Source: Ciona savignyi (Eukaryota > Chordata > Ascidiacea > Phlebobranchia > Cionidae). From it: DNA of 64,000 bases. The notes beneath the pieces were generated by a model that saw nothing but the letters and a program-made list of their open reading frames with translations, ran no database searches and was not told the origin of the DNA. This document shows, piece after piece, positions 33,386 to 46,100 of this stretch; position 1 is the stretch's first letter, and every line of letters begins with the position of its first letter. The stretch lies in the NCBI GenBank assembly GCA_000149265.1, contig CH003340.1, forward strand, positions 340,359-404,358, read 5' to 3'. Both the position numbers and the translations under genes were made by a program.

Positions 33386-36300
33386 ATGGATATTACTGGG
33401 AGTGCATATTCTATTCAGGATTTAACAACAAAAAGTACAAAATACAAGAAGAAAGTCGAGAAATGGCAGGATGGTGGATTTGGTTGGGTGATAGTTATAG
33501 CTGGAACAGTGCTCATCAGCATAAAAAGTACCGTCGAGAAAAGTTATCCTATATTCTACCGCAGTATCATGGAAGAATTTGGAATAAACTATGCACAGGT
33601 GTCGCAACTGTTGGCTGTAAATTTTCTTTTATATGCAATAACAGGTAAGGGCGTGTACAAATAATAGACCACTTTTACATTCCTTCAACCGAGGCGTTTG
33701 GTAAAAACCTTGTGAGATTACATTGCTCGGCTGCAGCTTATTAAAACTTAACTTAGAATAGGATAGAATAGAATATTCATGTTTATTTCCGTGAGTTGGA
33801 GAAACAAGGGGGTTAACAAACGGGTAATCGTCAGATTACCTCGCTCGCACGTTCGTTTAAAATGGTAGAACATAATAATTCCGCTAGGTTCAGGCAATGT
33901 GCGTTAAGTTCCTTGCCCAAGGACACAGCCGACAAGCTAGCGACCAGTTTCGAATTTGCAACCTTTTGGTTAAAAGGCGACGCTCTAAACCACTCGACTA
34001 TAAATCTGTCGAAAAACCATAATATCACAATGTAAGACCTGCATATGAAAATAAGTTGCCAAAGTCATAGGCCTTTTTAAAGTGGTGAAAACCAACCGTA
34101 AATAAATCAACACATGTAGTATTTTTAGGCTTAACTTAGTGGTAAAAGTGGTGGTTTTTTATGACACTATTGTATCACAAACTGGTATAAATAACTTTCT
34201 AAATACTTTCAGGCACCTCGGCACCAGTGTTAATTAACAAAATCGGCTGTCGAAAGTGCGTTATGCTGTTAGGAACTATTTCTACAGCTTCCTGCCTGGT
34301 TGCTTCTCTACCTGGAGCATATTGGACACTTCTACTGTGTTACGGGGCTATTCCAGGTATTGTGCTTGGTTTGCGCGGTTGGAGAAGCAAATATATTTTA
34401 AGTTTAGGCAACATACCCCACGGAAAAGTACTAATTGTAGGGATCAGGATTAGGTAGAGGATATTTATGGTTTATCCTCGTAACTAGAAAAACGCAGGAG
34501 AGTTATCACGAGTAGAATCTCAGCAATAACCCTCGAATGCGAGTGAAAACCACTAATATTTCAACATGGGATTCGGCTGAGATCGAATTTATACTTTGCC
34601 AAACGACCGATTAAAATAATTATCTGGCTAAAATTCATCCTATTGTTCAATCGTAGAGACATATTTCATTTCCACCTCAGACATAGATATTGACAACCGC
34701 AGCATGTATAAAACGCACATAGATTATACAGACATATACATTTGTATCGAACGTACATATGAGACAGCTAATTACTTTGACAGCAAAACGATATGGAAAT
34801 CAGCCTCAACTTCGGTAACCTTTAGACTTGTGGCTTAGTTATTACCTTATGTCCAGTGCGACGTAAAAAATCAACCAAAACAAAAACAGTCTAAAGCAGG
34901 AAACCCGTCATAGGCACGGTGAGAAAATATGCAGTTGATTGACAATATAGGCACACTGTGGTATACACGGCATAGTATTTACATGAACAAAATTACCAAA
35001 TCTTTGTTTTTTTCGCATGGGGGTTCTTAACCTACCAATTACATCTTTGATTGTATTCACTATTACCAAAGTGATTATGGAACCAGCAATTCTTCTGCTG
35101 TAGCATGGGAAGCATCGATTGTTTGCATGTTTAATCAAAACGCCAGAGTCGTCGATTCGTAGACCATCGGTATTAAAATACAAAAGCCGGCTTGGGTCGA
35201 AATTATCATGTAACAACCGAGTAAATTAACTGTTTGGCTGCAACCCGACTGTTCAGACCCCGCATCGGGATAAACACGGGTATTAAACACACAACAGACA
35301 ACAGTCTTCACATGTATTAAACGTACACAAAACTAATGGGTCCCAAAGTTACCAAACCAAAAGTCTTTTCTATGTGCAATTAAAAAGGTATATTCAGATT
35401 TGTATACATCTATACAGCTGTTTAGATAAATTTCTTGTATACAAGCAGGTTAAAAAAATATGACAATTTTCATTTATATCATGAATTTTGGGATTACTGT
35501 TAGGTGTTCCGTTGGGGTATTTACAACAATAAAGGTAAAAAATCTCATTAAGTCCATCTTCGATAAGTTCTTATTCGATAAGACTTTCAACCTAATTTCA
35601 AAAGCTCTTAAATCCAGATAATTTTTAGATACTCTTTCCAACAAAAAATCGTCATATTTAGAGTATTTCCGGAGGTGTTTTGTTACTTTGTTATATTTTA
35701 AACAGCCTATGTTAACGGATGAGTAATTCGAATATTTCACCACGTGTGTGTTTGAATTTAAAGCATGTTAAGAATAAAGCGCTATACAATGAAAATAATC
35801 TAAATTCTTGCAAACCCCCCGATTTTTTTATGAAATTGGGTAATTCCCCTAGGATTATTGCAATTTTATTCTTCTTTCTGGTAGATGTCGGGGCGACATG
35901 CGTAACTAACTAAGTTTGTACCAAATGTGGTCAAAACTGGAGCAGCCGTCTAAGTACTATGCCACAAATAGGTAATTTTTTTTTAAAATACCCATTTGGT
36001 GCTTAACGTCTCAAGCTTATATGGTGGCTCCAAATAATTAGCTCCGGTTACGCTCCACAGTCAACGCTGTTTTTTTATTTTAACAGCTGCTTGCTTCGGT
36101 CCTCAGTTTGTTGCCGTGACCTCTGCAGTTAACATGTACTTTTCAACTAAAAAAACCCTGGCATTTCAACTCCTGATGCTGGGTTTCGGATTAGGTCCAT
36201 TGATTTCCGCACCTGTATATCGAGTTTTAATTGAAGAATATACTTGGAGGGGTGCATTAATGGTAACAACTTTTAAAAGAAGTATATTTTCCTTGTTTAA

Positions 36301-39124
36301 AAGTTAAAGCTTTAAAATCGTATTAATTTATTATAAATATATATTGGACAATTTACGCTGTACTAGGGGTCTATGACAATATTCCAGCGTTGTGATCTCG
36401 TATAATAGAGGAATGTCATCATGTGAATAGTTAAAACCGCAAGATCGTATACAAATAACAAAGGGGAATATAATAGTGATGCGTATCCATATTTATCACA
36501 CGACTAATCTTTAGATTACCTTCGGCTGAACGTTTCTGCTGTTTTAAAACTATTATTCCACTTGCTTCAAACGATATCTTCTAAATACCTTTACGGGACT
36601 ACTCACGACAATCTCTATAATACTAAGTTAAACGTGGAAGAGTACTTTACCTTTAAAATGAACTAATTAGGTAGGGGCTACAACCAACCCGATTTCTCCA
36701 AGTTAAGAAAACTGGCATTACGCCTAAAACATGTTTGCTAATTATTAAACTTTTACATACACGCATCTATAGGCATCTTTGTGATATTACTTTGATCTAG
36801 TCTAAACCTTTTTTAGGTGCTCGCGGGTGTTGTTTTTCACACCGTCGCTACCGGAGCGACACTGCGACCACCACAAGTAATTGAAATCAACAATAACGAA
36901 GCGGTAATTTGAACAGGGGGATCATTTGGGAGTTCGATGTGTATGAACGTCACAATTCACATTTTTGTAGGAAGCCCCTATTGTGCTGTAAAGTTTTTCA
37001 GGCTTTACCGGGACTGGCAAACCATAATGAAAATAGATACACGAAAGGGGAAACCAAATATAAATTATGTTTCTGTCATACAAGATTACGCTGATTCTTT
37101 GCTCTACACAGGTTGCAATTCCAGATTTACAAATCGACACAAAAACTCGTAGAAGTTGGTTTGAAATTGCCAAGGCAAATTTTGGTCTGGAACTATTTTC
37201 CCAACCAATCTTCTATGTGATCAATCTGTTTTACATTTTCCATGCAATAGCTTGGTACAGCGCGTTCTCATTTCTTGTACCAATGGCAAAAACACGTAAG
37301 TAAATACGTATACCTTAAGACATTCTTAAAGTTACCGCTTACGCCTTACTATATGCATAACACGTAATTAACGCATTTACTCACGCTTACGGCATGTTTA
37401 TCACATTAGATTAGATTAGTTTATTTTGTTTCTCGGTTCCTAAAATCATGCAAACTAGAAAAATATACGTTTTTAGGACACAAAAAAGGCGACTAAAAAC
37501 AGTTGGTAAAACACCGCATGTACAAAGCTTGCATAACAAATATATTAACACCCAACTGTTATACACATAGGAGACATGAGTGCAATAGTTAGTTACTTTA
37601 AAATTAACTAAAAAAATGCACTAAACAAACTGCACAGTAAAGTGTTGAAAAAAGAAAAGAAAAAAAGTAATATTTCAAAATTCCATAAAATAAAACTCAG
37701 TTTTGATTTTATTAAGGATTGTTGCACGTATTTATCCTAGTTCAGATTCAAGTAGTAAGTCGCTCAAATAATACAACTGGGCCCGTTTTGTAGCTTGTAA
37801 CCGATAAAACAATGTAACCGATTAAAACAGGAGTGCGCAACTTCCCTAGTCAGCGGGCCAGATGTGGAAAAATGAAGAATTTGATGGGCCGGATTATTAC
37901 ATGAATAGTACATAATATCTTAATTAGATGGTATGGTTAGATACAGTCTGCGGGCCGGTCAAAATCCATTCACGGGCCGAATCCGACCCGCGGGCCGTAT
38001 GTTGCCGATGCCTCGTTTAAAACGTCGATTATTTTAGGAATGACCGACACCAAAGCGACGCTGCTTGTTTCTGCAGCAGCACTTGGGGATATTGCTGCCA
38101 AGTTTTTATGCGGGTTTGTATTTACCAGAATCCCCGAGAACAAACACAAATTACTTCTGGTAAGTGTTATATGGACCAGTTACACTCCGATTATTTGGTC
38201 ACTAATCGCAATTATTATGTTAAAATGATCTAATATTTATGTTGGAACCGGTCTGTAATTACTTATATAAACTAATATGTTAATGCACTTAAATCTTTGC
38301 GCCACACTTTTCCCACATTGCATTACACGGTCTTAATTCTACCTTAGAGTATTAGAGTGAATAAGACAGATACGTGCTTTCTTATAGGTTGAATAATTAC
38401 TAACTGCTTTATTCTTTTCCCAGTGTTTACAATGCAGTTTTCTTGCTGCGTTGTTTGCAATTTTGCCCTCCATAACGCTTTACCCGTTAGTGGTGGTGCT
38501 TTGCATCATTATGGGGCTACTTGCTGGCGGGATAGACGGAATGTTTTATACTATGTCATCCACCATCTTCGAAGAGCGTTTGTACTCATTTATTGTTGCC
38601 TACTCGGTTACGTTTACGGCCAGTTTTTGCACAGGGTCTACTATTTTAATTGGTACGTAAATAGTGTTATATTATTTTAATTGGTAGATGAATACCAGAA
38701 ATAGTTTAGACCAGTGGTTTCAAAAGTGGGGTCCGCGGATCTTTTAGACTTCGTGAATCACTTTTAGGAGGCCGCGTAGAATATTTGGTAGATTTTTGCT
38801 CTGTGCATATTTTTACTATACGGTACATTGGTTTTGTGGTTGTGATTGTTTAATTTTTTAGTCTTCATTATACCGCTAAACATTTAAAAAATGCAAGGGG
38901 TCCGTTGTGAATTGTTTTAAAAACGTTTGAGAACCACTGGTTTAGACAGAGACCCACATAGAAAGAAGCGGTCTAAATGATACATTTTTCCAGGGTCTGT
39001 CATTGACATGACGCAAAGTGTTGCCAGTGCATTTTATTTCGGTGCGTCCTGGTATCTCATGGCTGCACTGCTGGTATACAAGCTTCAAAGGATGACATTA
39101 AATGGAACTGCAATAGATATATAA
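33386..39124 (+). CDS. SLC16-family (monocarboxylate-transporter-like) membrane transporter
   Basis: Eight exons in consistent phase: 33386-33644, 34213-34356, 36087-36262, 36817-36903, 37112-37295, 38038-38159, 38424-38652 and 38994-39124; 443 residues. The N terminus is short and cytosolic, followed by the SLC16 signature DGGFGWVIV (from residue 29) opening TM1, then EKSYPIFY matching the conserved PKSxGVFF, EYTWRGALM at the end of TM6, GMTDTKATLLVSAA in TM7-8 and GLLAGGIDG later. Family members are 12-TM plasma-membrane carriers for lactate, pyruvate, aromatic amino acids or creatine. The DxxxR motif of TM8, needed for proton-coupled monocarboxylate transport in MCT1, reads DIAAK here, so the substrate cannot be assumed. 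Introns carry hAT-like MITEs and a SINE. Confidence 0.88.
33757..34015 (-). repeat. tRNA-derived SINE in SLC16 intron 1
   Basis: Tail 'aggatagaatagaatattcatgtttatttccgtgagttgg', 'gggtaatcgtcagattacctcgc', 'tccgctaggttcaggcaatgt', head 'agcgaccagtttcgaatttgcaaccttttggttaaaaggcgacgc'. A short internal deletion joins 'gcacgttcg' to 'tttaaaatggtagaac'. Confidence 0.82.
37828..38014. mobile_element. hAT-like MITE in SLC16 intron 5
   Basis: Starts CAGGAGTGCGCAACTT and ends in the imperfect inverse TGTTGCCGATGCCTC, with inner GGGCCAG...CGGGCCG segments typical of short hAT elements. The flanks GATTAAAA and GTTTAAAA form an 8-bp duplication with mismatches. Confidence 0.7.
38712..38939. mobile_element. 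hAT-like MITE in SLC16 intron 7
   Basis: A 228-bp element, CAGTGGTTTCAAAAGTGGGGTCC ... GTTTGAGAACCACTG, flanked by a perfect 8-bp duplication GTTTAGAC (38704-38711 and 38940-38947). Confidence 0.85.
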
Positions 39125-42100
39125 CTTGTATGTTTTAGTCTTATACGTACATGAAGTGTTACCAGCAAGCGTGTGAGGTATTGAACAATCTACATTACCA
39201 GAATATGGACAAGTGTTAATATGACGAAACACCATGTTTCAACAGTAACCCTGCCTTTTTGACCTAACTTTATAAACATGAGTGTAGGTGACCTGCTTTT
39301 TCAATCCTCGTTTGAAAATGCACATTATTAAATCGGCAAATACCCGTCCAATTACACCGTTATTACACAAATAAATATACTGTGACATACTTTTTATGCG
39401 CCAATATTAATTTTAATAAAACTTCTATTTTTCATAGAAAGTCACGTTTCCAATAAATATATTGTTCGTTTCTAAAAAAAGTATACTTTCCAAAAATATT
39501 TACTTATTGTCGAGTACTTACCTTATATTTGCAAGTTTATTTATTTATTTATTGAAATTTTGGATTGAAAAATTTAACGAAAGATAGCGCGGACAAGCAA
39601 CATAATTGTGCACATAATTATAAAAGCATAATACTTTCAGGATTGAATATCATAGTAATCTTAGATTTGAGATGTTGAATATCTTCAGATTGACTCCCTA
39701 TTAGCTATAGAGGTCGCTGACTTTGTCGTCATATTAGCGTTTGAAAATTTAAAATACTGCATCTTTCGATATATCAATAATAGAAATAAACACAAAAAAA
39801 TAGCATTTTCTCATACAGCATAATTGGCAATGAAATACCAAACAATTTTAAAGCGTAGTTTTTTTAACCATTTACCTAAATTTAAGGTTAAATTAAATGG
39901 TCCTTAGACATATTGTCTACATTGCAAGAATGTACACAAAAAAATAAAACAATCTATACGACCTACACATACGTAATACCAAGCGGGCTATAGAAAAAAA
40001 GAAAAGAAAATAAAGCGACAACAAATATACAACCTTTATTACTAGCGTTTGGTCTAACTACACAAACGAGGAATTTGCTCGCTAACTAGACTGGTTGGCT
40101 TCTCGCTGAATTGCACAAAAAGAGTGAGCCTTTTATACAAATGTTATTACTAGGATATAGGATAGGTTAGGACATTCATGTTTATTCTAGTGAATGGGAA
40201 AACCAAGGGGGTTAACACAGGGCAATCGTCAGATCACCTCGTGTCCACCGTCGGGTTACCGGAGCAATTACAGTGTGTTGTGTATGATTCAAACGTTTCT
40301 TCAATTTGGTAGAACCCATTATGCTGCTGGGTTTAGGCAATGTCCGTTAAGTGCCCTGCCCAAAAACACAACGGACTAGCTAGACACCGGTTTCATATCT
40401 GCAACCTTTCGACTGACAGGCGCCACACTAAACCACCAGACTAGCCGGTAGGACTACAAATAACTAGAGAGTGTCAACCACGTGTTTAACCATCACTATT
40501 TGTAAAACATTTTGTATGCTGTATGTATTAATGCGAGCAGGGTCCCTAAACACAATCTGTATTTTGTACACCGAGTATGAAGTTAGTTTCTGCAGGCATA
40601 AACGCATGGTTCCAAAGGTGACAATCCGATCTTGTGATTAATGTTCATTACAGAATACGTGTTATTGTCAGATATGTCACGTCCGGTTCATGTTATCCAA
40701 CATTTCAGAAAGTTTTAACCTTTATGCTATAGTTTTGTTTTTTTGCAAGCACAAACGCATGGGTCCCACAGTTATTAAGCCAAACTTCTTTTCTATGTGT
40801 AGTTAAAAAAGGAATAATCGTGTTAGATTTACGAACATTTTACCACAAATATTTCAAATTAAAGCCTCTTGTCAAGCATTGTAGTGAAATGAAGCTAAAT
40901 CCCAAAACAGCCCGATTTAGTTTTTCATGGCGTCGGGAATTCCCTTGGATTTATTACATAATTTTTTGTTTTTACATATCTGGGTAATCTTATCTCACAA
41001 TTCTTAAAGTTTTAATCCGATTTGACGACTCCTGGTTGGAGATGTCGAGGCGATATGGCATGTCTGTCAGAATCATGATTTAGGAAAAAAATCATTATTT
41101 TACGTTATTTTCCTATGTGTTTAATTTTTTTCTCTCATAGGTAGGCTACAGCGGTGGCTACCGCAGTAACATTTTACCAAATCTGTTTAAAATTGGTGGA
41201 GCTGTTCTAGCGCAATGCTCAAAAGAAGCATTTTTTTAGAAAAATCACGTTTTGGTGTTTAGAGTCCCAGGGAAATCCCCCAAAATTTATTACCAATCAT
41301 TTTTGTTTCTGCATATCTAGATGTTGTCTAACAAACAACAAAGTTTTCTTGCGTTTTCATTATCTCTTCTGGTAGATGTCGTGGCAACGTGCCAGGCCTG
41401 TCACAGTCATGATTGAAATTCATATCTCGTTTTCAAGGGAATTATCCGAAGCAAATTTTTGATAACAACGAAATAATAACCAAAAACTAATAACGAGCCT
41501 ATTAGAAGAAACTTTGCCCGGTATAAAAATTAACACTATGCTGTCTAAAATCATATTATAGAAGGTGTTGACCCGCAAAAAATTGTGTTCGCCGATAAAC
41601 TACGAGAAAGTTAAATTTTACAAAATTAGATATATGTTGAACAATGGTGAAAAATGTAAAAGACATATTCTTATATTATACATTTATGATAAGAGAAATA
41701 ATTTGATAAATTACGTTATCGACATTACGATTGGCACCATATGCACGACCCAATCAATCAACACGGTTATAATACATCCGCGACAGAGTATACACGTAGA
41801 AGCTTTGACACTTGTGTTTAGTAAACATAATATTTTACAATTTCTCATGCGCAAGTAAGAAAAAGACGAGAAACCTTTGGTCAAAAATGAAACGCAGGCG
41901 CCCACTCTCTACAGCTGCGAGAAGAGTTGCACGTGGCGGTTAAGCTGAAGACTTAAGTTATCAAAAATATTAGTATGTGTTAAGGTAAATGCGAGTCTGT
42001 ACAAGAACGAAACAAGTTATAAGTCCTTAATTGCTTGAATCTTTATTTGCGACTGGAAGATACAGCATAAAGAAAAGAAAAAATCGCAATTGTTTAAAGT

Positions 42101-43193
42101 TTTAAATTTGGAACTAAAACAAAATAAGTTATGTCAAAAGATAAGTTAAAGCCTTGAGTTAGCAATATTGCTTAGGCAGGTTAGGATAAATAAATAGCCT
42201 CCCAATTAGCCGAAATTGGTTTTTGTCAGTTTTTTGTTTTAGTAAGATTATTGTGAAATTTATAGGTAAGAAATGTTCAGTGGACTTCTCGCAAATCATG
42301 TAATGGTTTAAGTATATGGTAGTCGCGACGTTAGTTCGATTTCGGCATTAAAATATCAATGCCGTTAGGAAATATTAACCACACAAACCTCACGAGTGGT
42401 ACATACAAACTCGGCCATCAATACCGTTAGATGCCTGAGGCGATATTCTCAGCGACTAAACTAAATAAGACAGCGGTGACAGTCGCTTGAATATATCCAA
42501 ACACTGGCGGCGGGTTATTACACGAACACAAACTGAAGCCAAACTACACATATTTACACTTTGGTTTAGAAAACATCGTTTTAGAACAGTTTAGAAAACT
42601 ACAATGGCGTTTTCTAAAATAGGTGGGTTGTATGTTTGCACTCTTTTTTATGCTTCGTATTAGCCGAATTTGCTTGCGGGAATGTTAACTAACAGGTTTT
42701 AGTACTGTTTATAAGTGTTGTTTATACCCCAGGACATGAGATTAAGGATACATACACGGTTATGCATTATCGTTTGATACCTATGCCCACGGTCCAGGTA
42801 TCACAGATATTTTACAGGTGTAAAGGATTAGGTCGTTGACACTGATTTAGTATATTCCACTGAGTTTTAGGCAACATCAGCTATACGTGCACTATTCACA
42901 CATCCAATATGTGGTCTGAAGTATTAGTACCAGATGTTGACAACATGGTAAATTTCTGCTAAATTGACCATCAAGATACATTGCGACAATGCGGTGTGGC
43001 CGAATGGTTAACGCAGCATATTAGGATAACGACTCTTTCAAATATCGTAGTTAAACCTATCTTGAGTACAAAACTTATCTCGTTAGATCTTATCTTGGGG
43101 TACAAAACTTATCATTAGAGAACATTTGCTAGAAGATTTGCTAAAATATTTGTAAAAATATCGTATTTTTGTTTCTTTAGTGGGATAAGAACT
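39125..43193. other. intergenic region between SLC16 gene and fringe
   Basis: No exon is supported. It holds a full-length SINE (40150-40455), a dispersed repeat near 40475-40640 ('gtcaaccacgtgtttaacca'), two fragments of a repeat with the palindromic core GTCGxGGCGAxAT near 40880-41060 and 41230-41420, and a tRNA-5'-half-like sequence at about 42991-43015. An acceptor-like TTTCTTTAG at 43172-43180 precedes fringe. Confidence 0.55.
40150..40455 (-). repeat. full-length tRNA-derived SINE
   Basis: The reference-quality minus-strand copy: 'aggatataggataggttaggacattcatgtttattctagtgaatggg' tail side, every body block, and the head ending 'aaaccaccagactagccggt'. About 300 bp. Confidence 0.9.
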
Positions 43194-44144
43194 ATGAACA
43201 GGACAAGGCCGCTCCAAATGATGGTTGCAGTGCTAATCGCTTTCGTTTTATATCTAATACATATCAACCGAAACTGTTTAATGAAGCCGACCGATTTAGA
43301 CAAACGACCCAAGCTTCTCCCCAGAGACAAACTCGAAACATTCACCGACGAAGATGTGACTTTAGATGACATTTATATCACCATTAAAACAGGAAGTCAA
43401 TTTCACCTAAGCCGCATTACCTACATTATGAATACTTGGTTTGATTTGGTAAAGGACCAGACCTATATCTTTACAGACTGGAGTGATAAAGAACTTAATC
43501 TCACAGCGAATGGACATTTGGTTAACACGAATTGTGGTGCGGGTAAAGGTTACGAACAATTAGGTTGCAAAATGGGAACTGAGTTTGACGCGTTTGTAGA
43601 TTCTGGTAAGAAATGGTGGTGCCGGTTTGATGATGATAATTACGTCATCCCAGCCCGCTTGCTCCATCTTGTAAGAAGTTATAACTCGTCCAGTGACGTC
43701 TACATCGGCAGACTAACCGCTTCCTTTTTTCATTGCATCTACCACGGCAAATACTATCGCTACCAATTTGCTCACGGCGGTGCAGGGTGTTGTATTACCA
43801 GACCCCTCGCATTGAAAATGAGGCCATGGTGTGGAAGAACAAAACTGGTAAAGACACAAATGGAGACCCAAATGAACGACGATTGCGCTCTAGGTTTTAT
43901 TATCACTGCCCTACTGAAGGTAGATATTACGTTATCCGACCTCCTTCATTCCCACTACGAGGATTTATCTCTTTTAAATCCAAACACGTTCACCGAGCAA
44001 GTTGCTTTAGCCTGGGGAAGAGACAATGTCGTTGATCTACAACATCTAAAAACTCCAGCAAAAATTTTCGATGTTCAGCAAGATCCTTCACGATTTTATA
44101 CGTTACATTGTATGGTTTATCCGTCAGCCGATTTTTGCAAGTAA
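43194..44144 (+). CDS. Fringe-family O-fucosylpeptide beta-1,3-N-acetylglucosaminyltransferase, intronless
   Basis: A 316-residue single-exon gene. It is a type II Golgi enzyme by analogy: a short N-terminal cytosolic part, a membrane anchor at residues about 9-24, a stem, then the GT31 Fringe catalytic domain. Landmarks are LDDIYITIKT, TYIFTDW, VNTNC, the metal-binding DDD at 146-148 within WWCRFDDDNYV, VYIGR, AHGGAGCCITRPLALKM, MNDDCALGFI and HSHYEDL. Fringe extends O-fucose on Notch EGF repeats and tunes ligand choice. The catalytic triad and the paired cysteines look intact, so activity is plausible. Vertebrate fringe genes have several introns, so the unbroken frame suggests retroposition or complete intron loss. 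A 5' UTR acceptor candidate ends at 43180. Confidence 0.93.
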   Translation: MNRTRPLQMMVAVLIAFVLYLIHINRNCLMKPTDLDKRPKLLPRDKLETFTDEDVTLDDIYITIKTGSQFHLSRITYIMNTWFDLVKDQTYIFTDWSDKELNLTANGHLVNTNCGAGKGYEQLGCKMGTEFDAFVDSGKKWWCRFDDDNYVIPARLLHLVRSYNSSSDVYIGRLTASFFHCIYHGKYYRYQFAHGGAGCCITRPLALKMRPWCGRTKLVKTQMETQMNDDCALGFIITALLKVDITLSDLLHSHYEDLSLLNPNTFTEQVALAWGRDNVVDLQHLKTPAKIFDVQQDPSRFYTLHCMVYPSADFCK

Positions 44145-45675
44145 AATTCGATCTAAGTGGTAATAATTTGGTAAAATTATATTGAATGGTAGTAAAAAAA
44201 ATTTTTCTTATCAATTATCAATCACGTGTTTAACCGCCGGTATTTGTATATTATATATTTATGCAACCAATTTCCTTTTTACCAACAATTGGTATATTTT
44301 AAACACCGAGTAAGCAATTTCTAAAAGCACAAACGGATGGGTCCCTAAGGTAAAAAGTCAACTTTGTTTAAAGATATTACTGTAAAAATTGAACTCATTT
44401 TGATAAACCATTACCATTTTTCCAAGGTTACGTGTAATTCAATGGGACAGTGCTGTATTCCGTTGGGCTATACATATTGGTTTTATACGTTCTCATACAA
44501 GTTGTAATAATGAAACGCAAGCAATAAAAAGCAATGTTGGAGTCGAAACAGGCAAAACGCGAAACAAGTCGAAATAAATTATTAGTTTTATTTATCGCAC
44601 CTGCCGTCTATTATGCTCAGGTCTACAGAAATGCTACTTACTGTGTTAGTCAATAAGCGACCAATTTAGAAATTGTCGTTTGTCACTCGGTAAAAGGAGA
44701 GTCCCCGCTGGCAGTTGGCACTTACGTCGCGGACCAAACAAATATTGCGACCAATTCCAATTTAAAAAATTTAAAAGTAACGAAAATAGATATGTTGGCA
44801 ATCAGTACAGTTCGTTAAGTGTTGAACGTGATATTTGTTTGTCTTTGGTAAGATTGTGATACCGCTTTGTAGCAAGATGAAACGCAAAGCTGTGATATGG
44901 CATGTTAAAGAGCGTTCATGAGAAGTGCTAATCTTGTCTCAAGGTAATGCCATTCCGATGAAATGACAAAGTCCACAAATAATAAAAAACGTTACATTAG
45001 TTATAGGTCCCGTTTAGAAAAATGGGAGACATATTGTTTTTGTCCGTTTTCTTTTGCCTTGACACATACCAAAAGGAGTTTCATGTCGCCCTGACATCTA
45101 CCAAAAGAAGTAATAAAGTCGCAATAAAAATTTGTAATTTGTTAGACAACATAGTGTAGATATGACCAAACCAAAATTTGGGGTAATAAATCTAGGGGAA
45201 TTCCCCTAGGACGTTAAAAACCAAAACAGTATTTTGCTAAAAAAATATAGTGTTTTTAGGCATAGCGCTTGAACGGCTGCTCCAATTTTATTTAGATTTG
45301 GTGGAATGTTAGTGAATTAGGTTACAATGCCATTTATTCAAGGTCTCGCCGTATTTGTCTCTCCTTTATTAGTGTTATCTCTCTTTATGCGTAAGTTTAA
45401 TATTAAGTTCTTGTTTCGACGCTATGGAACAGGTATCGTCTGTACTCCCTTGGCAATGCGGCTGTTAGATAGATTCACACAAACGTTCAAATGGGATACA
45501 GATAGTTGTTTTGAGGAAGGAAAAGTCACCGTTGCAAAACTCCGATAATGTAATTGTTTCTTCGGAGTAAATTCGCAATATCAGCTGAAATACGGAGCAG
45601 AAGTACAGTTACGCTTTTGGAAGATACACACACTTGTGTTTATGAAAATATTACCATAGAATATTATAATGAAAG

Positions 45676-46100
45676 GCCAACGAGCTTCGTCACGCTTGAT
45701 TGAAAGCGTACGCTTGTTGATAGTTTGCATAAGAAACTGCCGTGTAGATACTAGATTTTTGTTTAATTTTGTAATAGATAAGCATATAATCATTAAATAG
45801 GCGTCTTAGTACGCGATGTCATGTAAACCGTAGTCACTGTAGGCCTATTTTGCAGCTATAGAGTGACTATCCTGTCCGTTTAATTAGCCCTAGTGTTCAC
45901 TCGGCAATGCAATAATGTGTAAGCTGAATACGCCGGAAACGATACATACTGTAAAACTACTAAGACGCCCATTTAATAATTATATGACTATCTATTGCAA
46001 AATTAAACAAAAATCTAGTACAGGTATTTAGACGGCAGTTTCTTATGCAAACTATCAAAAGGCGTACGCCTTCACTCAAGCGTGACGAAGGTCATTGACC
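45676..46100. repeat. long inverted repeat (about 135-bp arms)
   Basis: The left arm (about 45676-45812, including CTTCGTCACGCTTGA, AAACTGCCGTGTAGATACTAG and AGGCGTCTTAGTA) is matched by its reverse complement at about 45957-46100. A 145-bp unique spacer separates them. It has no coding capacity. It may be a foldback MITE; I see no clear target-site duplication. Confidence 0.8.

Noticed and set aside
41565-41858. 97-codon frame in the SLC16-fringe intergenic region
   Set aside because: No recognisable domain, no splice context and composition like its flanks; treated as chance.
43733-44035. 100-codon frame overlapping Fringe in another phase
   Set aside because: Shadow of the conserved Fringe catalytic domain.
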